Source of the DNA: UBA4582 sp047630175
GTDB lineage: Bacteria > Pseudomonadota > Gammaproteobacteria > Pseudomonadales > Azotimanducaceae
Assembly (NCBI GenBank): GCA_047630175.1
Contig: JBLHVI010000072.1
Coordinates: 1-15,983 of the forward strand
DNA length: 15,983 nt
Reading direction: 5' to 3'
Of this stretch, positions 1-6,422 are shown piece by piece (the first letter of the stretch is position 1; every line of letters begins with the position of its first letter). Position numbers and translations under genes: made by a program. The notes under the pieces are model-generated. The model made no database searches and was not told the DNA's origin. It saw only the letters and a list, made by a program, of their open reading frames with translations.

Positions 1-733
1 TGGTGATAGAAAGCCGTGAGCGAAAAGGCAGCAGCTGAATGCCTAAGAGTGCACTTTGGTAGTAGTCTTCAGCTAGGTCGAGTGCACGGGTTATTGCTGT
101 GGCAACGCGTTGGTGGTTCGCGATATCTGCCTGAGCAATTTCTGCCGCGGTTAGGTCCACCCAACGCGCTGGCAGATAGCGACGACCCATTTTTGCATCT
201 TCCAACACGTCTCGAGAGATATTGGTTAGCTGCATCGCGACACCGAGATCAATAGCGAATTTGTCGGCACGCTGCTCCTTGCAGTCGAGCACGCGGCACA
301 TCATTAGCCCAACAGTGCCGGCAACGGCATGGCAGTATCGTAGTAATTCAGTCTCATCGCGAAAGGCTGTAGGTTGCTGGTCTTTAAGCATACCGTCAAG
401 CAACTCGCGCGCTGCTATCAGCGGAATATCGTTCTTTACGGCTAGTCCCATGAAGGCTTCTACTTCAGGACCCGTCGATCGGTTACTGCCATCCAGCCTG
501 GCGCGGATGGCGTCGAGAGATTCTTCTCTGTTTGGGAGATCACCGTCGGCAAGGTCGTCAACAAATCGGCAAAACTGATAAAGCTGGGCTGCGCGCTCAG
601 CAAGTTTGGGGCCGAGGAATAAACTGGCCCAGTAAAATGATTTACCATGCCGCGCCAAGGTTTGTTTCGCCGCGGGTTGGGCCAATAGCTGACTTGCTGA
701 CTTTTGCCTTGGATGGGCCTTAATATTTCCCAT
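1..733 (-). CDS. crtB: phytoene synthase CrtB, 3' end cut by window edge
   Basis: The product condenses two GGPP molecules into 15-cis-phytoene, the first committed step of C40 carotenoid synthesis. The frame is open with no stop from an ATG at 733 to base 1, giving 244 codons, so the C-terminus lies outside the window. The squalene/phytoene synthase signatures are present. The first Asp-rich motif is CRFVDDLAD, with D59, D60 and D63. The second is NISRDVLEDAKMGRRYLP, with D175 and D179 in the DxxED pattern. An HGKSFYWAS stretch near residues 29-37 matches the family N-terminus. The ATG lies 3 bases after the crtI stop, so the two are surely cotranscribed. About 60 C-terminal residues are expected to be missing relative to typical family length. 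Identification is firm. Its job here is to feed phytoene to CrtI for carotenoid and probably retinal production. Confidence 0.95.
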   Translation of the reverse strand, partial: MGNIKAHPRQKSASQLLAQPAAKQTLARHGKSFYWASLFLGPKLAERAAQLYQFCRFVDDLADGDLPNREESLDAIRARLDGSNRSTGPEVEAFMGLAVKNDIPLIAARELLDGMLKDQQPTAFRDETELLRYCHAVAGTVGLMMCRVLDCKEQRADKFAIDLGVAMQLTNISRDVLEDAKMGRRYLPARWVDLTAAEIAQADIANHQRVATAITRALDLAEDYYQSALLGIQLLPFRSRLSIT

Positions 734-736
734 TAT

Positions 737-2254
737 TTATCCGCCTGATCCTACCTCAATACCGGTGAGTAACTCCTCCACAACTTTGGCAGAGCTGACG
801 ACACCAGGCAGACCCGCGCCCGGATGGGTGCCCGCGCCAACAAAGTAGAGATTGGAGACTGCGCTATCGCGATTATGAAAACGAAACCAGGCCGACTGGG
901 TCAGTCGTGGTTCGATAGAAAAACCGGCACCGTGCATCGAGCGATAATCTTTTGCAAAATCCTCTGGTGTCATCCAAAAAACTTCTTCAATCACTGATGA
1001 TAGTTCTGGCAGTATAGTGTCTTCCAATGCGTCAACGATTCGATCACGCAAGCGTTCTGCTTCGATGCTCCAATCAACATTGCCCTGCAGGTTGGGCACT
1101 GGGCATAGCACATAAAAAGATTCGCAGCCGTCGGGCGCAAAACTTTTGTCAGTCGCAGTTGGGCGATGCACATAAAGACTAAAATCTTCACTCATCTGCT
1201 TCGCATCAAAAATTTCGGCGAGTAACTCCTTGAATCTGGGCCCCATCCAAATACTATGGTGTGCGACGTCTGGGTAGAGTTTCTTGGTACCAAAATACAA
1301 GACAAAGAGCCCCATGCTGTATTGTTTTTTGATACTCGGCAGTTTGATTTTGGGCTTAGATTTGGGTAATAAGTGCTGGTAACACGTTTCTGGGTCGCCA
1401 CCAAACACGACTAAATCTGCATCTATGGTTTGGTTGTTGCTGAGTCTGACGCCGGTAGCCTGTCTATTAGCCTGGCTATTAGATAGGACTATCTCATCGA
1501 CATCGGCGTTGAGGACAATATTGATTCCTTGCCGCTCCATAAGGGCGCCCAATTCCTCAACGAGTTTGCCGGTGCCGCCCATACAGAAAAATACACCCCA
1601 ACGACGTTCGAGGTAGTGGATAAGTGTGTAAATGGCTGTGGTCTTAAACGGATTGCCACCCACTAGCAAGGGATGAATAGAAAACGCTTGGCGGATCAGC
1701 GGATGCTTAAGATGACTATTTACCATTTGCGAAACAGTCTTATAACATTTCAGTATCAGCAGTGCGGGAATCTGCTTAATCATATCTGTTACTTTAGTAA
1801 AGGGCCTATGAACCAGCTTTTTAAAACCAACCTCGTAGACCTTTTGAGACTTGGCTAAAAGCTTTAGATAGCCGTCTGCATCCTCAGGGCTAAATCGCCG
1901 AATCTCAGTGAGGGTGTCCTCAATGCTAGCTCGGTAGTCAAATTGACTGCCATCTGCAAAATGAAAGCGGTAAAAAGGATCTAGCGGGACAAACTCTAAA
2001 TAATCTTCAAGTTTTTCATCGAATAGTTCGAATAATTCATCAAACAAAAAAGGCGCGGTGATAACAGTAGGACCTGCATCATGACGATAGCCGCCGCGTT
2101 CGAATACTTGAGCTCTGCCACCTAAGTTATTGAGGCGCTCAAGCAGTGTTACTTGGTAGCCCAGTGCTCTGAGTCTCAATGCTGTGGCTATACCAGCGAA
2201 TCCTGCGCCGATAACCACCGCTGTACTACCTGATCCAAGTGTTTTTGAATTCAA
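737..2254 (-). CDS. crtI: phytoene desaturase CrtI
   Basis: This FAD-dependent bacterial-type desaturase (505 aa, normal length) converts phytoene to lycopene by successive desaturations at the membrane. The N-terminus has a Rossmann motif GAGFAG (residues 16-21), followed by the acidic residue of LLER (E39) and the GGRAQVFERGGYRHDAGPT block. The C-terminus carries the bacterial carotenoid desaturase signature VGAGTHPGAGLPGVVSSA, which closes the FAD site. The start is a TTG at 2254. It overlaps the crtE stop as TTGA and has AAGGG 8 bases upstream. No in-frame ATG lies in the first residues, and a GTG at codon 13 would begin too close to the Rossmann motif. The TTG start plus overlap suggests translational coupling to crtE. 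Whether it performs three or four desaturation steps cannot be read from sequence, but with proteorhodopsin and retinal as the likely end use, lycopene is the expected product. Confidence 0.95.
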   Translation of the reverse strand: MNSKTLGSGSTAVVIGAGFAGIATALRLRALGYQVTLLERLNNLGGRAQVFERGGYRHDAGPTVITAPFLFDELFELFDEKLEDYLEFVPLDPFYRFHFADGSQFDYRASIEDTLTEIRRFSPEDADGYLKLLAKSQKVYEVGFKKLVHRPFTKVTDMIKQIPALLILKCYKTVSQMVNSHLKHPLIRQAFSIHPLLVGGNPFKTTAIYTLIHYLERRWGVFFCMGGTGKLVEELGALMERQGINIVLNADVDEIVLSNSQANRQATGVRLSNNQTIDADLVVFGGDPETCYQHLLPKSKPKIKLPSIKKQYSMGLFVLYFGTKKLYPDVAHHSIWMGPRFKELLAEIFDAKQMSEDFSLYVHRPTATDKSFAPDGCESFYVLCPVPNLQGNVDWSIEAERLRDRIVDALEDTILPELSSVIEEVFWMTPEDFAKDYRSMHGAGFSIEPRLTQSAWFRFHNRDSAVSNLYFVGAGTHPGAGLPGVVSSAKVVEELLTGIEVGSGG

Positions 2255-3231
2255 GCCATCCGCCCTTGTTGTTTATCCGTTGTGCGTTTATTTACGGATG
2301 AAACTAGCCCGTGGGCCACCGGCTGAAGCTTGCTTGGCAGTGTACTGACCAGCTGTTCTGCCTGCACCAACCAATGATCGACCGATTGATTGGCGTGCAA
2401 AATCATATCACTCGATGCAATTCGGCGCTGCCAATGGGTTAGCTGACTGTTGTCATTAGCCCGATACCAAGCGTTGAATTCATCTCGACCAATGCCTTGC
2501 AGAGCGAATAGGCTGACGACTAAGTTTGGTTTGCGACCATCCAAATCACTGGAGCGGTGACATGAAGGAATAATATCGTCGATGTCATTGCGGCCTTGAT
2601 AGGCGAGCCCGCAGAGGCCCACTAGTTTGTCTAAGCTGCCTAAGGGTTCAGGAAGACTATGTGCGTTCTTATCTAGTCCGGCGGCTAAGGCTGCGCCCCT
2701 GATAGGTGCGATCAGTAGCGGTGCTGTTTTGTTTTTCGCAATTCGCTGCCATTCCTCTAGCTCAGGGCATTGGCGCTGAGCGATATCAGAAATTTGGCCG
2801 CTGCATGTCTGTTGCATAGCCTGTGCTAGGAGCGCAACAAGAGCGCCACCGTGTTGGCTGTTACGTGCGGCGAGCTCGAAAGCTTTCGCGACCATCCAGT
2901 CGCCAAGGCACAGTGCCGTGTCCGATCCAAAGTGTTCGTGAATACTCTCCTGTCCGCGTCGATGGGTGCTCGCGTCGCTAATATCATCGTGTATCAAGGA
3001 GGCGTTGTGCAGCATTTCACAAGCCGCTGCCCAGTGTAGATTGTCATACTCGTTCAAACCTAGGGCGACACCACTAGATAGCGCGAGTCGGGCTCTGAAA
3101 GACTTACCCGGATTTTTAAAATGGTAGCTAGCAGCTTTAGCTAGGCGAATGTCGATATGTGCTATTTCACGCTGGTACAGGTCATCCAGCGATTTCAGTG
3201 TTTGTGCTTTGTTTAAAGGTGTTGGGGACAT
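2251..3231 (-). CDS. crtE: geranylgeranyl diphosphate synthase CrtE
   Basis: This polyprenyl synthase (326 aa from the chosen start) makes GGPP, the substrate of CrtB. The first Asp-rich motif is HDDISDASTHRRG (D82, D83, D86, R91, R92), and GKSFRARL near residue 42 replaces the more usual GKRLRP. The second Asp-rich region reads YQGRNDIDD, so the first aspartate of canonical DDxxD is an asparagine (N215). The downstream DGRKPNLVVSLFAL matches the usual GKxTLP block. The frame is open upstream to 3405, but that extension runs through the opsin terminator hairpin and the end of the opsin gene and is not protein-like. ATG 3231 has GAGGG 8 bases upstream and is chosen. ATG 3246 is the alternative. 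It is the first gene of the crtE-crtI-crtB operon and lies 118 bases after proteorhodopsin. Confidence 0.92.
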   Translation of the reverse strand: MSPTPLNKAQTLKSLDDLYQREIAHIDIRLAKAASYHFKNPGKSFRARLALSSGVALGLNEYDNLHWAAACEMLHNASLIHDDISDASTHRRGQESIHEHFGSDTALCLGDWMVAKAFELAARNSQHGGALVALLAQAMQQTCSGQISDIAQRQCPELEEWQRIAKNKTAPLLIAPIRGAALAAGLDKNAHSLPEPLGSLDKLVGLCGLAYQGRNDIDDIIPSCHRSSDLDGRKPNLVVSLFALQGIGRDEFNAWYRANDNSQLTHWQRRIASSDMILHANQSVDHWLVQAEQLVSTLPSKLQPVAHGLVSSVNKRTTDKQQGRMA

Positions 3232-3239
3232 TGTTAGTA

Positions 3240-3244
3240 CCCTC
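3240..3244 (-). promoter_or_regulatory. ribosome binding site deciding the crtE start
   Basis: On the minus strand GAGGG sits 8 bases before ATG 3231. It overlaps the alternative in-frame ATG at 3246-3244 (ATGAGGG), which argues that 3231, not 3246, is the true crtE start. Confidence 0.6.
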
Positions 3245-3291
3245 ATAAAGTGCAACTTGCGGGCAGTTACTTTATTATTTTTGTGGTTTAG

Positions 3292-3338
3292 AAAAAGACA
3301 GGTTGGAAACAAGAGCCAGCTTCGCTGGCTCTTGTTTC
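3292..3338 (-). terminator. hairpin with T-run between proteorhodopsin and crtE
   Basis: A perfect 15-bp inverted repeat (3306-3320 with 3324-3338) has a 3-base loop, and it starts 11 bases past the opsin stop. Read on the minus strand the loop region is GCGAAGC, a very stable mini-hairpin sequence. The 3' arm ends in TTGTTTC, and five T's follow after a 9-base gap (3296-3292). The gap makes it an imperfect intrinsic terminator. It could instead be a 3' stabiliser of the opsin mRNA that allows partial read-through into crtE. Confidence 0.7.
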
Positions 3339-3349
3339 TATCAAACGAT

Positions 3350-4051
3350 CTAGCTTGTTTGCGACTCGGAGTCAGCCACTGCTGCTGCCCAGATGACAAG
3401 ACCAAACGCGATCTTGTTCCAGAAGTCGGCTATGTTATAAATTAGATTCATAACGCCAGCGTCTGCGCCAGCAGTGAAGTAACCGATAAAGTAACCCAAC
3501 GGATAAATGGCCCAACCGACAGTGACGAGGAGAGTCATTGTTTTGTAGGCTTTTTGGACATTAGGATTTGCTAAGCCAGCATTGATCTTGCTTGCTTCAC
3601 CTTTAAAGATTTCCCAGATAATGAAACCCCAAGCTGCCATTGACGGCCAGAAAGCGATTTGCGGATCCAGTATGCCAACTTCGCCGACGTAGCCGAAGCC
3701 GAGCATAACTACTGTGCCGAGCAATAAGCGCCAGAAAACGCCAGCAGGCACTTTAGCTACAGCAGATAGGATCAAGTAAAACTCGATCATCAATAGCGGT
3801 ACGGTCAACAGCCAATCAATGTAGCGGAAGGCTGTTGGCGATGCGCCTGTGGAAACCCACACGTCGCGCATGTAGAAATAATGGACTGCTGCGACCAGCG
3901 TAACAAGCCCTGACACAGTCAGAGATGTTTTCCATTTGCCAACGACGCGATCTCGTTCAACAAAGAAGAAAGCCGTGGCTGCAACAAGTGCCATCGATAT
4001 TAACCAGAAGGACATACCGACATAATCGTCGGGTGGTAGTAAGTTCGTCAT
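3350..4051 (-). CDS. proteorhodopsin, light-driven proton pump, green-tuned
   Basis: This seven-helix retinal protein (233 aa) of the inner membrane pumps protons outward in light. Relative to the reference green proteorhodopsin, all functional residues are present at a constant offset of 18. They are H57 (His75, counter-ion partner), D79 (Asp97, proton acceptor, in RYIDW), T83, E90 (Glu108, proton donor), and K213 (Lys231, Schiff-base lysine, in ADFWNK). The DTE signature therefore marks a proton pump rather than a sodium (NDQ) or chloride pump. The spectral tuning residue is L87 (equivalent to 105), predicting green absorption. The N-terminus lacks a signal peptide. A stop codon lies in frame just upstream of ATG 4051, which has AGAGG at a 6-base spacing, so the start is well fixed. 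It is followed by a hairpin and then the crt operon, which would help supply its chromophore. Confidence 0.97.
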   Translation of the reverse strand: MTNLLPPDDYVGMSFWLISMALVAATAFFFVERDRVVGKWKTSLTVSGLVTLVAAVHYFYMRDVWVSTGASPTAFRYIDWLLTVPLLMIEFYLILSAVAKVPAGVFWRLLLGTVVMLGFGYVGEVGILDPQIAFWPSMAAWGFIIWEIFKGEASKINAGLANPNVQKAYKTMTLLVTVGWAIYPLGYFIGYFTAGADAGVMNLIYNIADFWNKIAFGLVIWAAAVADSESQTS

Positions 4052-4434
4052 GTGTAACCTCTATACCTGCATTTATTATTGGAGCCAGCACGTTTGCGGA
4101 AAAGAACAAAGATGCTTTCCCTCGCACGGTAGATCTAACTGAATCAGCAATGACGCACTCAGAAAACCGATAGATATGGTACGCAGGTTTTTTACAGGTG
4201 GATTAATAGGGCTATGAGATCTCGACCTAGCTCCGGATAATACATGTGATGCCGGTTGTAGGCTTTTGCCCTGGCTTATAAGTTCTCTGAATCACTAGGT
4301 ATTCACAGAGTCGACAACTCTAGCGCAGATGAGGCTAATTGCCAAGCTAGCAGCAGCGGTGCTAGTTTTCAAAGCCCTCGCGTGGCGCCATCATAGGTGA
4401 CATAAAATCGCGGTCTTGGCCGTCTGCACAAAAT
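4052..4434 (-). promoter_or_regulatory. 383-bp gene-free region upstream of proteorhodopsin
   Basis: No credible gene is visible on either strand. On the minus strand it separates the end of the peptide transporter operon from the opsin gene and probably holds the opsin promoter. No strong sigma70 hexamer pair was found. It contains AGAGG at 4058-4062 (opsin ribosome binding site), an imperfect dyad at 4285-4310 beside TTATAA (4276-4281), and a small hairpin at 4347-4365. No T-tailed terminator for the transporter operon is evident on the minus strand, so some read-through into the opsin gene is possible. Confidence 0.5.
4285..4310. promoter_or_regulatory. imperfect dyad upstream of proteorhodopsin, possible operator
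   Basis: The left arm CTCTGAAT (4285-4292) faces the right arm ATTCACAGAG (4301-4310), which is its reverse complement except for a 2-base CA insertion. The centre contains CTAG. A TTATAA hexamer (4276-4281) lies on the opsin-proximal side. This could be a regulator site, but the symmetry is broken and chance cannot be excluded. Confidence 0.25.
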
Positions 4435-5409
4435 CTAATCCATCAAGTGACAAGAGACCAGATGATCCGGGTTCGGCATAGGGGCGGTTAGTTGCGGAAT
4501 GATCTCTTTACAGCGGTCCATCATCTGCGGACAACGTGGGTGAAAGGTGCAACCTGAGGGCGGCGCTATAGGAGAAGGTACATCGCCTTTGATGACCTGG
4601 CGGTTTACTTGTCGATGTGGGTCGGGTACGGGAATGGCTGCAATCAGTGACTGTGTGTAAGGGTGCTGAGCATTTCTGTAGATCTCTTCGCTGTTGCCGG
4701 TCTCGACAATCTTGCCCAAGTACATAATCGCGATACGATCGGAGATATGTTTCACGACCGCTAGGTCGTGCGCAATGAACAAATAGGACAGGTTAAATTC
4801 TTTTTGCAGGTCCACTAACAGATTAAGGATTTGACTTTGGATAGAGACATCTAACGCCGACACAGGTTCATCACAGATGATTAGTTTCGGGTTCAATGCG
4901 ATGGCGCGAGCAATACCAATGCGCTGGCGCTGACCGCCAGAAAATTCGAATGGATAGCGGGTTGCCGAGCGCGCGGGCAAGCCAACGATATCGAGTAACT
5001 CAAGCACCCGTCGCGATCGTGAGGCTCGGTCACCAATACCTTGTACGATCAGCGGCTCCTCAATAATTTCGCTGACAGTATGGCGCGAGTTCAGGGATTC
5101 CATGGGGTCTTGAAAAATCATCTGAATACTTCGTCGATGTGGTTTCAGTGCTTTGGAACCCAGGTGTGAGATGTCTTCTCCGCAGAACTCAATACTGCCT
5201 GTTGTGGGCTTGTAGAGTCTGGCGATACAGCGTCCAAGAGTCGACTTGCCACAACCGGATTCACCAACCAGCCCCAAGGTCTCGCCTGGCGCAATATCTA
5301 ATGAGATGCCATCAACGGCTTTATTGAATTTACTGGCCCTCAATAATACGCCTTCCTTGACCGGGAAGTGCATTTTCAGGTCGCGTACTCTAAGCAGTGT
5401 GTCTGTCAT
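4435..5409 (-). CDS. peptide ABC importer ATPase, DppF/OppF type
   Basis: This is the second nucleotide-binding subunit of the peptide importer (324 aa), acting on the cytoplasmic face with its DppD-type partner. The Walker A motif is GESGCGKS (residues 49-56), the Q-loop is at FQDP (~Q100), the ABC signature is FSGGQRQR (156-163), the Walker B is LIICDEP (176-182) and the switch histidine is H214. The oligo_HPY C-terminal domain follows (HPYTQSLIAAIP). It contains four cysteines (C287, C293, C300, C320) in the arrangement associated with a [4Fe-4S] site in Dpp-type ATPases. The ATG overlaps the stop of the preceding ATPase gene as ATGA (5406-5409), indicating coupling. It is the last gene of the five-gene operon. 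In E. coli the corresponding Yej ATPase is one fused protein (YejF). Here the halves are separate genes. Substrate is inferred as oligopeptides. Confidence 0.92.
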   Translation of the reverse strand: MTDTLLRVRDLKMHFPVKEGVLLRASKFNKAVDGISLDIAPGETLGLVGESGCGKSTLGRCIARLYKPTTGSIEFCGEDISHLGSKALKPHRRSIQMIFQDPMESLNSRHTVSEIIEEPLIVQGIGDRASRSRRVLELLDIVGLPARSATRYPFEFSGGQRQRIGIARAIALNPKLIICDEPVSALDVSIQSQILNLLVDLQKEFNLSYLFIAHDLAVVKHISDRIAIMYLGKIVETGNSEEIYRNAQHPYTQSLIAAIPVPDPHRQVNRQVIKGDVPSPIAPPSGCTFHPRCPQMMDRCKEIIPQLTAPMPNPDHLVSCHLMD

Positions 5410-6383
5410 AGTTCTTGCCAGCGTAGGCAGCTGACCTCATGGCTAGCAGAGACCGACTCGATGCTGGGGACCGTTTGGGTACATGCTAGTCGGCGTGCCG
5501 GGCAGCGGTTTTCAAACCGGCAGCCATCTGGCAAGTCGAGTAGCCCTGGGACCATACCCTCAATAACACTCAGGCGTGTCTTAGGCACCGTATCCATACG
5601 CGGGATAGACGCCAGCAAACCTTGTGTGTAGGGGTGACTGGGGTGGTCGAACAGATCATAGACAGTTCCCTTCTCAGCGATTTTGCCTGCATACATCACA
5701 ACGACGTTATCGCAGGTTTCGGCAATGACACCTAGGTCGTGAGTGATAAGGATGACAGACATACCCATATCAGCTTGTAATTCTTTAATCAGCTCAAGTA
5801 TTTGTGCCTGAATCGTGACATCCAAGGCTGTTGTTGGTTCGTCGGCAATCAGCAAGGCGGGATTGCAGGCCAAGGCGATGGCGATCACTACACGCTGACG
5901 CATGCCGCCGGACAGTTGGTGAGGATACTCGGTCATGCGAATATCTGGCGAGGGAATACCAACTCGATCAAGAATGGCTATGGCATCCTTGATGGCCTGT
6001 TGGGCGCTGATGGGCTTGTGCAGCAACAATACCTCGGTGATCTGGCGACCGATGGTATGTACCGGATTCAGCGCGGTCATGGGCTCCTGAAAAACCATAC
6101 CTATCTCAGCCCCCCTTATTTTCTGCATCTCCTTTAGGCTGAGCGAGCTTAGATCTCGGCCTTTAAAGCGAACGGCGCCCTCGACAACTTTTCCCATCGG
6201 CTGGGGCAGTAGACGCATAATCGACAATGCGGTGACACTCTTGCCGCAACCCGACTCGCCAACAATGCCCAAAGTTTCGCCGGCTGTGGCGCTGAAACTC
6301 ACGTTATCAACAGCGCGCACGACACCTTCATCGGTGTCGAACTCGGTCGCCAGATGCTGCACTTCGAGCAATGCCTCAGGCAT
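5406..6383 (-). CDS. peptide ABC importer ATPase, DppD/OppD type
   Basis: This is the first of two separate nucleotide-binding subunits (325 aa) energising peptide import through the YejB/YejE-like channel. The Walker A motif is GESGCGKS (~residues 42-49). The Q-loop is at FQEPMTALNP (~100), the signature is LSGGMRQR (~158-165), the Walker B is LLIADEPTTALD (~178-189) and the switch histidine is in LITHDLG (~216). The C-terminal oligo_HPY domain (HPYTQGLLASIPRMD) carries a GCRFENRCPARRLAC cysteine cluster and a final Cys in VSCLRW. This fits the [4Fe-4S]-type C-terminus known for DppD/OppD. The ATG at 6383 is 37 bases after the stop of the binding-protein gene and has no strong Shine-Dalgarno sequence. 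Its 3' end overlaps the next ATPase gene by 4 bases. Confidence 0.92.
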   Translation of the reverse strand: MPEALLEVQHLATEFDTDEGVVRAVDNVSFSATAGETLGIVGESGCGKSVTALSIMRLLPQPMGKVVEGAVRFKGRDLSSLSLKEMQKIRGAEIGMVFQEPMTALNPVHTIGRQITEVLLLHKPISAQQAIKDAIAILDRVGIPSPDIRMTEYPHQLSGGMRQRVVIAIALACNPALLIADEPTTALDVTIQAQILELIKELQADMGMSVILITHDLGVIAETCDNVVVMYAGKIAEKGTVYDLFDHPSHPYTQGLLASIPRMDTVPKTRLSVIEGMVPGLLDLPDGCRFENRCPARRLACTQTVPSIESVSASHEVSCLRWQEL

Positions 6384-6422
6384 CGGTCGGTACCGTTTTT
6401 GTCACTAGTGCTGCGGCAATGG

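Noticed and set aside
222..723. Plus- and minus-strand open frames of 60-118 codons at the left end
   Set aside because: They are other-frame readings of crtB, whose own frame has no stop because it leaves the window.
3232..3405. 58-codon N-terminal extension of crtE
   Set aside because: It reads through the opsin 3' end and the hairpin, is not protein-like, and has a worse start than ATG 3231 with its GAGGG.
4343..4369. Hairpin CTAGCA/TGCTAG followed by TTTT on the plus strand
   Set aside because: It looks like a weak terminator only on the plus strand, where no upstream gene exists; the minus-strand reading has no T-run.
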